Shown: piece after piece, positions 33,246 to 46,081 of the stretch | How the letters are laid out: each line of letters starts with the position of its first letter | Position numbering within the stretch: position 1 is the first letter of the stretch | DNA from: Nicotiana tabacum | Taxonomy: Eukaryota; Streptophyta; Magnoliopsida; Solanales; Solanaceae | Reading direction: 5' to 3' | DNA: 64,000 bases | NCBI RefSeq assembly: GCF_000715075.1 | Contig: NC_134085.1 | Span: 154,098,178 to 154,162,177 of the forward strand | The notes under the pieces: generated by a model | Told to the model about the DNA's origin: nothing | Seen by the model: only the letters and a program-made list of their open reading frames with translations | Database searches by the model: none | Program-made: the position numbers and the translations under genes

Positions 33246-36200
33246 TTCTCTTTATACTGGTCTTAATGACCTGGCATGCACAACGGATCTTCAACCTAGT
33301 CTAAAAGATCAATCCGATTCCGAACTAACTATACAAGAGGCCGATAATGAATCGAAATACGATTAGAATGAAGCCTTCGAAGAAATAAACAGAGAGCTAA
33401 GCCAGTTTGAAGAAAAATCCAGGCCCAACTTAAATGACACAGAAGCCATCAATTTAGGGGATGCAGTCAATATCAGGGAAACTAAAATAAGCATTCACAT
33501 TGCACCAAATATCAGGGAAGAATTAATCAAAACACTTATTGAATTCAAAGATGTATTTGCATGGTCGTATGATGACATGTCGGGGTTAAGCACGGATTTA
33601 GTGGTTCATAAATTGCCCACTGACCCGGCATGCCCTCCCGTCAAGCAGAAATTGAGAAAGTTCAAGACGGATATGAGTGTAAAGATTAAAGAGGAAGTAA
33701 CCAAGCAGTTGCAAGCAAAGGTTATTCGTGTCACTCGATACCCTGATTGGTTGGCTAATGTGGTGCCGGTGCCGAAGAAAGATGGGAAGATCAGGGTGTG
33801 TGTTGATTACCGCAATCTGAACAGGGCAAGCCCAAAGGACAACTTTCCTTTACCCAATATCCATATCTTGATCGACAATTGTGCCGGACGTGAGATCGGA
33901 TCTTTTGTAGATTGCTATGCTGGGTATCATCAGATTCTGATGGATGAAGAAGATGCGGAAAAGACGGCATTCATTACACCGTGGGGGACTTATTGCTACC
34001 CGGTAATGCCATTTGGTTTGAAGAATGTTGGGGCAATGTACATGAGAGCAATGACCACTGTGCTTCATGACATGATCCACAAAGAGATTGAGGTGTACGT
34101 GGACGATGTGATCATAAAGTCCAAGCGTCAGGAAAACCACGTAGCAGACCTAAGGAAGTTTTTTCAAAGACTTCGAAGGTATGATATTAAGTTCAACTCG
34201 GCCAAATGTGCATTTGGTGTTCCATCTGGGAAGCTTTTGGGATTCATCGTCAGTCGGCGAGGTATTGAACTGGACCCATCAAAGATCAAATCTATCCAAG
34301 ATTTGCCACCGCCGAAGAACAAGACAGAAGTAATGAGTTTGTTGGGAAGGTTGATTACATCAGCAGATTTATTGCTCAACTCACAGCAACTTGTGAACCC
34401 ATATTTCGGCTACTAAAGAAGGATGTCGCGGTAGAATGGACGGCAGAATGTCAGGAGGCATTTGACCAGATCAAAGGATATTTATCAAATCCACCTGTGT
34501 TGGTTCCACCTGAGCTGGGGAGACCGTTAATCCTTTATCTAACGGTCCTGGAGAATTCGTTTGGCTGCGTGTTGGGGCAACATGACATTATAGGAAGGAA
34601 GGAGCAAGTCATCTATTATCTCAGCAAGAAGTTTATAGTATATGAGGTTAAGTACACTCAACTCGAGAAGACATATTGCGCCCTAACTTGGGTGGCCCAG
34701 AAATTGAAGCATTATTTGTCCTCATATACTACTTATCTCATTTCACGCTTGGATCCACTAAAGTATATTTTCCAGAAGCCTATGCCCACAGGGAGGTTAG
34801 CGAAATGGCAAATACTACTCACAGAGTTTGACATCGTCTATGTGACAAGCACGGCCATAAAAGCCCAAGCACTGGCTGATCACTTGGCTGAGAATCCTGT
34901 TGATGAAGAATACGAGACGTTGAGGACATATTTTCCTGACAAGGAGGTAATGCATATAGATGAGTTGGAATTACCTGAGGAACCAGGTTGGAAGATTTTC
35001 TTTGATGGAGCCGCAAATGTGAAAGGTGTTGGAATAGGAGCGATACTTATTTTTGAAACAGGACATCATTATCCTGTTACAGCTCAACTGCGTTTCTATT
35101 GTACCAACAACATGGCTGAGTATGAGGCATGCATTTTGGGTCTGCGACTAGCTGCAAACATGGATGTCCAGGACGTTTTGGTCTTGGGAGACTCGGACCT
35201 CCTGGTATATCAGATTCAGGGTGAATGGGAAACACGGGATTTGAAGCTCATACCATATCGACAATGTTTGCATGATCTGAGCAAGTGATTTTGATCAGTG
35301 GAGTTCAGACACATCTCAAGAGTTCACAATTAGGTTGGCGATGCATTGGCCACTTTAGCATTGATGTTGCACCACCCAGACAAAATTCATGTTGACCCGT
35401 TGCACATCCAGGTTCGTGATCAGCATGCTTATTGCAACATGATAGAGGAAGAAGTGGATGGCAAGCCATGGTTTTATGACTTCAAGGAGTACCTCAGGAT
35501 GGGGATATACCCAGAGCAGGCCACCGGAGATCAAAAAAGAGCCATTCGGCGATTGTCAAGTGGATTCTTCCTCAGTGGAGGAGTGTTGTACAAAAGAACC
35601 CCAGATTTGGGATTGCTGAGATGTATAGATGCCAGTCAAGCCACGATAGTTATGACAGAGGTACATGCTGGAGTTTGTGGGCCACATATGAGTGGATATG
35701 TATTGGCAAAGAAGATTCTTCGAGCGGGGGATTATTGGCTCACTATGGAGTGTGATTGCATCAATTTCGTGCGGAAATGCCATCAATGTCAGATACACGG
35801 AGATTTGATTCATTCTCCGCCGACAGAATTGCATATAATGTCAGCGCCATGGCCATTTGCTGCTTGGGGCATGGATTTCATTGGACCTATTGAGCCGGCA
35901 GCTACCAACGGTCATAGGTTCATTCGGGTGACCATCGACTATTTCACTAAGTGGGTTGAAGCTAAAACTTTCAAGTCAGTAACCAAGAAGGTAGTGGTGG
36001 ATTTTGTTCACTCTTATATCATCTGTAGATTTGGGGTCCCAAAAGTGATCATCATGAATAATGGTGCTAATCTTAACAGCAATTTGATGAAAGAGGTATG
36101 TCAACAGTTTAAGATTACACACCGTAATTCCACACCATATAGTCCCAAGGCAAATGGAGCAGTTGAAGCAGCCAACAAAAACATCAAGAAGATACTGAGG

Positions 36201-36663
36201 AAGATGGTAGAAGGATCCAGACAATGGCATAAGAAATTACCATTTGCATTGTTGGGTTATCGCACTACCGTTCGAACTTCAGTAGGTGCAACCCCTTATT
36301 TGTTGGTATATGGAACTGAAGCGGTAATACCGGCGGAAATTGAAATTCCATCCCTTTGGATTGTCGCTGAAGCTGAGATTGATGATGACGAGTGGGTCAA
36401 AACCTGTTTGGAGCAGTTGAACTTGATTGATGAAAAGAGATTGGCAGTTGTGTGTCATGGCCAGTTATATCAAAAGAGAATGGAGAGAGCCTACAACAAG
36501 AAGGTGCGCCCCAGAAAATTTGAGGTGGGGCAGTAGGTGTTGAAACGAATCCTGCCACATCAGGCCGAAGCAAAAGGCAAGTTCGCCCCGAATTGGTAGG
36601 GACCTTTCATTATAACCAGAGTGTTGTCCAATGGCGCTTTATGTTTAACAGATATCGACGGGA
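33246..36663 (+). pseudogene. pol: pol: RT, dual RNase H, integrase of element B (broken)
   Basis: RT has YVDD at 34096-34107 and is otherwise well kept from 33577. Breaks are a TAG at 33364, a one-base loss near 34350, a cluster of three stops at 35286-35333 in the second RNase H, and a TAG at 36534. The second RNase H shows FFDGA, AEYEAC and GDSDL. Integrase has CHQCQ and WGMDFIG, but the middle acidic residue is Asn (IIMNNGAN, codon 36057-36059). That would abolish strand transfer if translated. The coding sequence stops matching pol at about 36663, where it runs directly into LTR sequence. Confidence 0.9.
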
Positions 36664-39606
36664 AATGCGTGAATTGCTTCCAGTTATTCTATGTTTCTGT
36701 CAATAACACTGAAATTACCCGTGAATTGCTTGATTTTCTGTGTTTGATTGTTTAGTGTCAATTGTTGTAGGCAATTGGTTAATTAGTTTTCGTCGATTAA
36801 TTCGTTCTTGTTTATAGACCAATAAGTTCGTCAAATGGTTGTTGTGTGTGCTGATTTGTGGACCCTTAGTTTCAGGGCATTGTCAATAGGCTGAAAATGA
36901 TCCTGCATTCGTGTTGATTCTGATTTTATTATTCAATTTTAGCTTTAAGGATTCTGTTGAGTTCCATGTTGTGTTAAGTCTGGTTTTGATTTAATTCCAG
37001 TTCATTTGTTCCAATTGAATTCTAACCTCAGTCGTTCAGTTATCAGAAATAAGTTTGGTTATAGCTGTTAATCAGGTTTAATTTTTGAATCTTTGTTAGT
37101 TGAAAACAGATTTCAGAATTAAGTTTTAATACAATTGAATAATTGTATTAGGAGGCAGTAATATTAAGGGGTTTTCAGGGTTGATTTAGGAATGAAATAA
37201 TTAGGATTATATTTTAGTATTAGTGCTTTGTTAGTGGGGTATTAATTAATACACTAATAGGGAACAAAAGGGAATTGGGGGCTGAAATTAAGGAAAAGCT
37301 TTCCTTAGTTAGATTTTAGTGGAAAATTCTGATTTCAATAAGAAAAAGGGTTGGGCAGTAGGTTGGAGAGGGGGCAGACTGGTATAAAAGGGTGTTGAGG
37401 CTAGAAATTGGAAGAAGAACTAAGAAAAAAGAGACAGAGGAGGACTGGAAAAAAAACTTGAATGCTCAATTGAAAACAAAACTGTATTTCGAAAGTAGAA
37501 AACTTGAAAAAGAGAAGCTATTTTATTTGCTTGGCTTGAGAACTTGAAATAACTAGAACGCTACTTTTTTCTGCTCTATGCTGGGGAAAGTTTGTAGCTG
37601 CTGTTTATTTCATTGTTACACTACTGTTGCAACTTCTGTTGGCTACTACTGCTGCTGACCTTTTTCTTCCTCTTCTTGTATTGCCTAAACCAGGTATATG
37701 TCCTGAATCTCAAATCATGTAGTTGTCCAGTCGGAATAAATATGAAAAATGGAAGTATAACTTCATTGGAAGCTTTAATTTCTTGCCGTATTTTATCATA
37801 GTTGATTGTAGTAGTTTGGACTGTAATTAAAATTTTCTACAATAATTTAGATGGGTTTGGACTGTTAAATTCATGGACTGTTTGGGACATTTGGTCATTT
37901 GTTAGACATGTGTTAGTTTAACTTCATTTAGTTGTAGTTAAGTTTTAAAAATAAGAAGTTATTCAAAGCATGAAGCGATATTGTTATTCACAATCCTCAT
38001 TCGTCTTGATAAATAGCAGTGTAATCCTGTAGTCACATTATTTTGTATTTAGTGGCAATCGTGAGTTAGTTTAGAGTTAGACGAATAATTTGACTGTTGT
38101 ATTTGCTTATCACTATTTAGCAGCTAAATATGGCATAACGTTGGATTACAGACTCAAGACCCTTGTAATGACGTGAATATTAGTTAATATAGTATGCAAG
38201 TTTAAGTTGAGCAGAATTGTTAGATTGTTGAACTATTGGACGTATTTCTGTAGGAATTGCATAGTTATCAGCTTCGGTTTTGCTAATTCATATATTTAGA
38301 ATAATGTAGCTTCGGAATCACATCCCAACTCGAATTGGTAATTAGTTAATGTGGTGGATCGATTTAATTAGTTGGTAAAATCTAACTTTAAACTCGTGAA
38401 TATTGGAATAGTAGTAACTCGAAGTTTGTGATTTTTTGAATCTCGTTAGTAACAAAGATCCGTAAGTGTTAGGTAAGTATAATTGGTTAGTAATTTCCTA
38501 TAATCCATAGGTTTGATATATTTGAAGTGTGATTCAATGTAGTAAGGTTGAGAACACTAATCCAATCAGTTATTTAAATTAATGATTTAGTTTATCAAAC
38601 TTTCGTAATCATTAGTAATCAAGGTTGGTTTAGTTTCAAGTATTTGAAAACAATTAGTTCCAACGGTTCATTTCATCTAACAATGTGGGTTTAGATTAGC
38701 TATAGGATAATTAGTTTTCTTTGAATGTATGTATTGTTTGTCAACTCCATATTTTCAATTTCAGTAATATTGACTTATAGAATAAGGCATGAAATAATCT
38801 CCTTTTATAAAGGTTGATTATAGTTTTCCAGTTGCGCTTGCTTTAATCCGATAAATAAGTGATGGCCTTTTCAAGCATGTAATTAACCAGGATTATTTTC
38901 TTTTAGAGACAAATTTAATAGAAATGTAGTCACTTTAGGATTCCCCTAAAAAATAAAAAATGAGACGAGCCTCGCCAAATAAAACGCAAGATATGGGGCC
39001 CTCAATAAATGGTTAATAATTAATTAGACTTCGGATAGGCCGTTTTAGCAAGATTTCACGGCCTTCTCAAAATAATGACACGCTAGTCGCTTTAGGCGCG
39101 TATTTAATAATGTTATCTTCTTAAACTCGGGTGCACATTTATGTGACCCAAATCCAAATCTCAACAGAGTTGAAATGTGTCAATAACCACGGGTTCATTG
39201 ATGTGACGTGGTTCGAGATGTATTTTCACGATGTTGCAATTCTCGGTAAAAATAACAATAATAAAAGCGGTACACGGTTAAAATTTGCACATAGGTTCAA
39301 CATGTATTAAAATCAGATAAATAAGCCGAATATGACAGTTGAGCGACCGTGCTAGAACCACGGAACTCGGGAATGCCTAACACCTTCTCCCGAGTTAACA
39401 GAATTCCTTACTTGGATTTCTGGTTCGCGGACTGTAATACAGAGTCAATCTTTTCCTCGATTTGGGATTCAACCGGTGACTTGGGACACCATAAATCTCC
39501 TAAGTGGCGACTCTAAATTAAATAATAAATCTCGTTTTCGATTGTCCCTTAATTGGAAAAACTCCCTTTACGCCCCTGCGGGTGTAGGTAAAAAGGAGGT
39601 GTGACA
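36664..39606 (+). repeat. 3' LTR of element B, start missing
   Basis: A 2.9 kb LTR part, ending AAAGGAGGTGTGACA. It includes a TATA candidate at 37383, the conserved CCAGGTATAT acceptor-like site at 37690 and the region shared with 23973-25503. The first kilobase or so of the LTR is deleted. GTCCA follows at 39607, in a Mutator-like transposase gene. Confidence 0.88.
37383..37390 (+). promoter_or_regulatory. TATA box candidate, 3' LTR B
   Basis: TATAAAAG in a position equivalent to 2338 and 22100. Confidence 0.5.
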
Positions 39607-40340
39607 GTCCACGACGAAGATATGACATGCTCACAACAAACATAGTTGAGTCAATGAATTTTGTCCTATTAGAAGCAAGGAGCTTCCTATATTAAGAATG
39701 ATGGATTTCATTCAAGTGAAGCTACAACATTGGTTTTATGAAAGAAGAAATGAAGCAGAAGGAACTTTTTATGATGTTTCTTGTTGGGTAGAGGAGGAAT
39801 AGAAGAAAAAGATAGATTTAGCATTTACTTTGAATGTAAGTATTATGTTCTATGTTTAGCTTATGATTTTAATATAATTTAACATAATGTACTAACTTAT
39901 AATTTTTCAACATCGAAGGTCTTTCTTGTTGATTCATGGAGTTCTAGAGTTGAAGAAGAAGGAATAACTTTCTTGGTGGACTTAAACAAAAGAAAATATG
40001 ATTACTTTTAGTTTCAATTTGATGAATTACCATGCATACATGCAATTGCAGCTATCGAGAAGAGAAACATCAAGAAGTCCAACTTTTGCTCGCACTAGTA
40101 CTTAAAGGAATCATGGCTGAAAACATATGAAAGACAAATACATCCTATAGGACATACTGATTCTTGGATTATACTAGAGAGTGTTAAGTCACAAATTGTT
40201 AAACCTCCAGATTTCAAAGTGCCACCAGGTAGAAGGCAGAAGAAAAGGCATATTCCAGCTACCGAATCATCAAAAATAACATTCAAATGTGGTCGTTGCA
40301 GAAGAATTGGTATAATAGAACAGCTTGTATGTATTCTCCG
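39607..40340 (+). pseudogene. Mutator-like transposase C-terminal fragment
   Basis: The plus strand reads RRYDMLTTNIVESMN, then after a one-base loss near 39675 LPILRMMDFIQVKLQHWFYERR, typical of plant MULE transposases. An 83 bp intron (GTAAGT at 39836 to GAAG at 39918) precedes VFLVDSW...ELPCIHAIAA, a remnant SWIM zinc finger whose first Cys pair is gone. A TAG lies at about 40008. The zinc knuckle at the end (KCGRCRRIG, about 40290) is broken by a one-base loss. The N-terminal and catalytic part is missing because element B inserted here, or was lost later. It is clearly inactive. Confidence 0.82.
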
Positions 40341-40520
40341 GTAGTTTATCCATTTTCAAGAAAGCATAGAGAATAGTATATATATCCACTTATGTTTATC
40401 GACTATTTTAAGTTTTTCCTATAAATTGGATTCATTTAGATTATTCTTATTTGAGCAGATGTCTGAATTTTCAAAATTTCTTTCTGCTTACGTTCTTTTT
40501 GTTTCTTTTGAGCTCAATGT

Positions 40521-41462
40521 TTAAAAGATAAGGACAGGAGTCCTTAAGTTTGACTTGTTGGTACAAAAGTTAAGGACAGACAGTCCTTAACTTTGATTTT
40601 CAAGTTCAAAAGTTAAGGACATGTAGTCCTTAACTTTGAGTCACAAGTTCAAAAGTTAAGGATAGGCAGTCCTTAACTTTGAGTTCAAAGTTCAAAAGTT
40701 AAGGACTATATGTCCTTAAATTTGGGTTTCAAGTTCAAAAGTTAAGGAAAGGAGTCCTTAAGTTTGACTTGCAGGTTCAAAAATTAAGGACAGGCAGTCC
40801 TTAAGTTTGAATTACAAGTTCAAAAATTAAGGACAGGCAGTCCTTAAGTTTGACTTGTAGGTTTAAAAGTTAAGGGTTGTATGTCCTTAGCTTTGAGTTT
40901 TAAGTTCAAAAGTTAAGGACATGAGTCCTTAAGTTTGACTTGCAGGTTCAAAAGTTAAGGACAGACAGTCCTTAACTTTGAGTTACAGGTTCAAAAGTTA
41001 AGGACATGCAGTCCTTAACTTTGAGTTCAAAGTTCAAAAGTTAAGGACTGTCTGTCCTTAACTTTGAGTTTCAAGTTCAAAAGTTAAGGACAGGAGTCCT
41101 TAAGTTTGACTTGCAGGTTCAAAAATTAAGGACAGACAGTCCTTAAGTTTGAATTACAGGTTAAAAAGTTAAGGACAAACAGTCCTTAACTTTGAGTTCC
41201 AAGTTCAAAAGTTAAGGACATGCAGTCCTTAACTTTGAGTTTCAAGTTCAAAAGTTAAGGATATGAGTCCTTAAGTTTGACTTGCAGGTTAAAAAGTTAT
41301 GGACAGACAGTCCTTAAGTTTGAATTACACGTTCAAAAGTTAAGGACAGGCAGTCCTTAACTTTGAGTTCAAAGTTCAAAAGTTAAGGACTGTTTGTCCT
41401 TAAGTTTGACTTGCAGGTTCAAAAGTTAAGGACATGAAGTCCTTAACTTTGAATTTGTAGTT
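40521..41462. repeat. Hairpin tandem repeat, block A
   Basis: About 22 units of about 43 bp. Each contains AAGTTAAGGAC, a 3-5 base loop (such as AGGCA or AGACA) and GTCCTTAACTT, so every unit is an inverted repeat. Units are joined by TGAGTT/CAAGTTCAAA-like linkers. It lies between the convergent transposase and Ulp1-like genes. Confidence 0.92.
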
Positions 41463-41689
41463 CAATTACACTTAGTCATTAGCTAATACTAACAAGCTCA
41501 ATGGACAAATCAACACTTGAGAGAAACTAAGAAATTAATAACATGATGCCTTTATATTACATCTGAAATTGTAATTTTGCATAGTTGTGACAAAATATTA
41601 TGTTATGCAATCAAAATATAAGTTCCTTTTGAGGAATTTACAAAACATTTTAGAATTCATATGGATTCTTTACAACAATTTTATACAAA

Positions 41690-42590
41690 AGATCAACCAC
41701 AACTAACTTTCTTTACAACTAAACTACACTCCTTCGGACAACAAGTTTCATTTTCACTCTCATAGTCATCGCCTTCATTTTCTGGTGGTGTATCATAACC
41801 AAAATTTCTTTTCCACTCACCATGTGCCCAAAGATTTGCAACAAGTTCTTTTCTAAAGTCTTTTATGTCTTTGGGTTGGAATTTCTCCACATCCTTTCCA
41901 ATCATCAACAACTCCACATAATTGATAAGGAATGCACCATAATCAGTCCTAAGAAAAATGTAAGATATGGAGTGAATTAAACAATAAATCTAAAGTACAT
42001 ATAAATTATATAACAGATAACAATACGTACGATCCAGTTTAGTGTGGTGATCTTTGCCACTGAATATCAAATTTGTTGAAGGCATTTCCAAAAGACTTGT
42101 GATGTTTGTCAAACTGTGAGAACTTTAGCAAGTGGGGGATCATGCGTGCATACATTTCCATGTAATTCATTTCTGCCTCATATGGATCACTGTATATGGA
42201 ATCGTACACATCAATATTTTTCTAACTCAAGTCCAATACTCCCAAAAGAAAGAGTGTCACATCATTATCATTTTCTGAAGGGAGCCGACATGGAAAAAAG
42301 ATTTTGTCAACCTCTGTCCAAGCAATTCCACATCTACGACTGTCCCCCACACATATGGTGTCACAAACAACTAATTATCACCAGCACACCAAAAGTCATC
42401 AGTAGCATCTTCACTGAAATCTTTATACACAAGCACCATATAGTTATCAAAAAGAATATCAGTAGTTGTGCAACAAAAAGGATGGTCGCGAGGGTGGTAG
42501 CATTCCTTCTTTCTCAGATAATATAGGGCAATGTCAATATGCTTCATAAAAAGGCAAAAAAATAAAACAAATCCATCAGTCATAAAATAA
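41690..42590 (-). pseudogene. Ulp1-like cysteine protease domain (broken)
   Basis: This is the C-terminal part of a SUMO-protease-like (peptidase C48) gene. Segments read ALYYLRKKECYHPRDHPF, DKIFFPCRLPSEN, LGVLDL and NIDVYDS. After an 82 bp intron (42030 to 41949, GTACGT...TTAG) comes TDYGAFLINYVELLMIGKD, then FRKELVANLWAHGEWK. The catalytic Cys of the usual DCG motif is Tyr (codon 41939-41941), and the His-Trp expected before LGVLDL is absent. Several stops and frameshifts lie in the first exon, including one right after LGVLDLS. The gene is not functional as a protease. Confidence 0.75.
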
Positions 42591-42604
42591 TTAAAAATGA
42601 TAAA

Positions 42605-42780
42605 TTAAGAATAAAGAAAATAAATGCCTTGCGAATTATCAAACCTTATCATCAGTACAAAACTACTATCTGAAAGCTCAAGGAAGAACATTTTGCTACT
42701 GATTTTTTGATGATACAATTTGTATGGATTCTTTCTCACACCATTATCATCAGCATATATATCAGTTTGTCCCCTGAAAA
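42605..42780 (-). pseudogene. Exon of the Ulp1-like gene
   Basis: The minus strand encodes IYADDNGVRKNPYKLYHQKI and FFLELSDSSFVL, which fits the segment just before the protease core in plant Ulp1-like transposon proteins. It is followed upstream by repeat block B, probably inside an intron. Confidence 0.5.
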
Positions 42781-42807
42781 TTTTGAAAATATCAAAGTTA
42801 GAAGTTA

Positions 42808-43395
42808 GTCCTGAACTTAGCCTTTCAAGTTGAAAAATTAAGGACATGCAGTCCTTAAGTTTGAATTACAGGTTCAAAAGCTAAGGACACTTGGTCCTGA
42901 AGTTTGAGTTTCAAGTTCAAAAGTTAAGGACACATGGTCCTGAACTTAGACTTACAAGTTCAAAAGTTCAGGACACTTTGTCCTTAACTTAGACTAACAA
43001 GTATAAAAGTTAAGGACAGACAGTCCTTAAATTATAGTTCCAACTTCAAAAGTTAAGGACAGGAGTCCTTAAGTTTTACTTACAGTTTCAAAAGTTACGG
43101 ACAAGCATTCCTTAAGTTTGAATTACAGTTATGTAGTCCTTAACTTTGAGTTCAAAGTTCAAAAGTTAAGGACACATGATCCTGAACTTTGACTTACAAG
43201 TTCAAAATTTCAGGACACTTGGTCCTTAACTTTGATTTTCAAATTTAAAAGTTAAGGACACTTGGTCCTAAACATAGACTTACAATCACAAGAGTTAAGG
43301 ACACTTAACTTTAGCAATTTCAATATCAATACACTTAATCCTAAAATTTTAAATTAAAAGTTAAGGACACGAATTTAAGCAATTAACAAATAATG
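42808..43395. repeat. Hairpin tandem repeat, block B
   Basis: The same GTTAAGGAC...GTCCTTAAC unit as block A, more diverged, with many loops reading ACTTG. It lies between exons of the minus-strand gene. Confidence 0.85.
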
Positions 43396-43411
43396 AAATA
43401 CATTAAAGGAC

Positions 43412-43760
43412 TTACTGTTTTTTGTGACCTTTCCTTTTCTCCTTGCCCAACCACACAATGAATTTCTTCAATAATTTTGCATCATCTTTGGCATAATAAA
43501 AAATACATCTACGAATATATGTTGATTTTATCCAGCTCGAACACTTATGAGTATTTTCATTGTGTGCCATCGATGTTCCTGTATTTCTTTCCTGATCAAA
43601 AGGAGATTTCAACTGCCAACTAAGCGTCTTGTTTCTTTTACCTCGACCAAGCTCTTCTTCAACATTTCCTTCAACCTCCATAGACAAACCCTCATCAATG
43701 CTCATTTGTGTACTTGGAGGAGTAGGAGTAAGAATAGAAAATGACGGACCATCATAACCA
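43412..43760 (-). pseudogene. Linker exon of the Ulp1-like gene
   Basis: The minus-strand frame starts with a basic KRKRDS stretch, then Ser/Thr/Pro-rich and acidic segments, then RGKRNKTLSWQLKSPF and CSSWIKSTYIRRCIFYYAKD. Such linkers precede the protease domain in these proteins. No known catalytic domain is seen. Confidence 0.55.
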
Positions 43761-43815
43761 ATACTATCTCTCTTTCTTTTCCTCATATATTGGTTAAGAG
43801 TTTCATCATTGTTTA

Positions 43816-43931
<116 letters not shown>

Positions 43932-43999
43932 TTTGCTGCAAGTCGTCAAATGAAGAGACAAAAACTAAGAACATTTTTTTGAAATGTACTGGCATTTTC

Positions 44000-45196
44000 A
44001 ATTATGAATATAATATTTAGGACACAATCAATATCTGTCTTGTTCACACTGCCTTCTTGTGTTTTTTCAACAGACAATTGAGCTAACATATTGGTTGCAT
44101 CATTTTCTTTATCTTCCAACTGCACATTTTCTTTATCTTGCAATTGTTCTCCATGTTCTTCAGTTGCAAGTTCACAAGATTCTGCAAAATATTTACAAGA
44201 GCTAACACAATTAGTACTTGTTACTAATCTTTGATTAAAACAAACATATATAAAATTAAAAAAAAAACTGTCTAACCATTTGCAATTGTCAAGATCATCC
44301 TAGTTAAATCATTATCTTCACTAGCATTTTATTGGCTTCCAATATTGTCGGTAAGAGAGCGAGGTGTAGAGAGATCACATGTTCCATCTATGCATTTGGA
44401 AACAATCTCACTTCTGCTTTTTCCTTCGATATTTTCTAGGTCTTGAGATTGTACTCCACTTTTCTCTTGATACTCCACTCCAACTTCTTCCCTTGCAGCT
44501 TCAAAAGATTCTGTAACATTTGCAATTAATACTCATTCTAATAATTCACTAAAACTAACATTCAATATATCATGAAAATTTTATCTAACCTTGATTGGCA
44601 CAATTTTGAACTCCAAATTTCTCTTTATATGAGAGAGGTGTAGATAGATCATATGTTTCTTTTAAGCATTTGCATAAATCTCACTAACACTTATTCCCAA
44701 TGGACTTTCTAAATCCTCCTGAGATTGCAATCCACATTTACAAAAAATTTCTGTTACTCCTGTCTCTTTTGGATTATCCTGGTCTTGACATTCTACTACA
44801 TCTTGAACTTCCACTCCATCAATAGATTCTACAAATATTTGTAATCACAACTAAGTTTATATGTATTATGCTATTGAATATAAATTTCAATGAAAAAAAT
44901 TCAAAATCTATATCTAACCTTTCCCAATATCAGTGACGTTAAGAGTTTCATCATCTAGATGTGCATCTCTAAAATCGCTTTCATACTGAACTTCTGCATG
45001 CACATCCATATCATCACGTTCATCACCACCTGCATCTTTGTTAATTGTAACAGTAGGCTCTGTACTATGACAATGATCATCAACTCTATCTTTAGTAATT
45101 GGAACACTAGATTTTCTCTCTATGTTCCTTTCATCAGGTTTCACATAAATCTTCAACAAAGTATCAAGCTTTGATCCTAGACTTTTCTTTAAATCC
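44000..45196 (-). pseudogene. Acidic repeated exons of the Ulp1-like gene
   Basis: Three to four minus-strand exon-like segments separated by intron-like AT-rich gaps. They are similar to one another: each has an E-S-(C/I)-(E/D) start, Gln/Glu/Asp-rich sequence, and in two cases SEI(V/C)-KC...YDLSTP or CDLSTP. The most upstream one (44927-45196) ends LDDETLNVTDIGK at a GTTAGAT donor. They look like an exon duplicated several times and probably form a disordered acidic linker. One TAA lies near 44330. Confidence 0.5.
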
Positions 45197-45223
45197 TAAG
45201 AAAGAAAATAAGTTATAAAGTTA

Positions 45224-45895
45224 AGGACAGGTAGTCCTAAACTTCAAGTTACAAGTAAAGAAGTTAAGGACATGTCATCCTTAACTTAGAGTAACAAGTT
45301 CAAAATTTAAGGACATGCAGTCCTTAACTTTGAATTCCAAGTTAAAAAGTTAAGTACACTTGGTCCTGGACTTCAAGTTTCAAGTTCAAAAGTTCAGGAC
45401 AGATGGTCCTGAACTTAGACTTACAGGTTCAAAAGTTAAGGACACTTGGTCCTAAACTTCAAGTTTTAAGTTCAAAGTTAAGGACACTTGGTCCTAAACT
45501 TCAAGTTTTAAGTTCAAAAGCTAAGGACATGCACTCATTAACTTATAGTTTTAAGTTCAAAAGTTAAGGACATTTGGTCCTAAACTTCAAGTTTTAAGTT
45601 CAAAAGTTAAGGACAAACAGTACTTAACTTATAGTTTTAAGTTCAAAAGTTAAGGACACTTAGTCCTAAACTTCAAGTTTTAAGTTCAAAAGTTAAGGAC
45701 AGGCAGTCCTTAACTTGTAGTTACAAGATCAAAAGTTAAGGACAATAGGTCATTAACTTCAAGTATCAAGTTCAAAAGTTAAGGACAGTCAGTCCTTAAC
45801 TTTGAATTCCAAGTTCAAAAGATAAGGACAATGTTCCTGAACTTCAAGTTTCAAGTTTAAAAGTTTAGGACTTAGACTTACAAGTTCATGATATT
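45224..45895. repeat. Hairpin tandem repeat, block C
   Basis: About 14 units of the same repeat, several with CAAGTTTTAAGTTC linkers and ACTTG loops. It lies in an intron-sized gap of the minus-strand gene. Confidence 0.85.
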
Positions 45896-46081
45896 ACCAT
45901 GATTTCATTCTCAATCTTTTTTTCTGATACAACTATTTCTAATTATTCTAGTAACTTTAGCATGCAGATCCTTTTTAAAACTCTCTGATAATCTTTGAAT
46001 CAAAAAACATAAAAACAAAAATGTCTCTTAAGCAAAAAATAATCAAATAAAAAACTAATGCTATTCAAAGGCAGAAAACCT

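Larger units (their letters stand above)
23973..39606 (+). mobile_element. Element B: second Ogre/Tat-type retrotransposon, truncated
   Basis: A relative of element A with the same gene order, but both LTRs are incomplete. The 5' LTR starts abruptly at the edge of element A and lacks its first two thirds. The 3' LTR is joined to the last part of pol at about 36664, so the 3' UTR, polypurine tract and U3 start are missing. Comparable LTR parts (23976-25503 and 38077-39606) look about 97-98% identical, pointing to a fairly recent insertion. It sits in a Mutator-like transposase gene at its right side. All frames are broken. Confidence 0.9.

Noticed and set aside
42116..42526. 136-codon plus-strand frame
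   Set aside because: It is antisense to the Ulp1-like protease exon, which has recognisable motifs and splice sites on the other strand.
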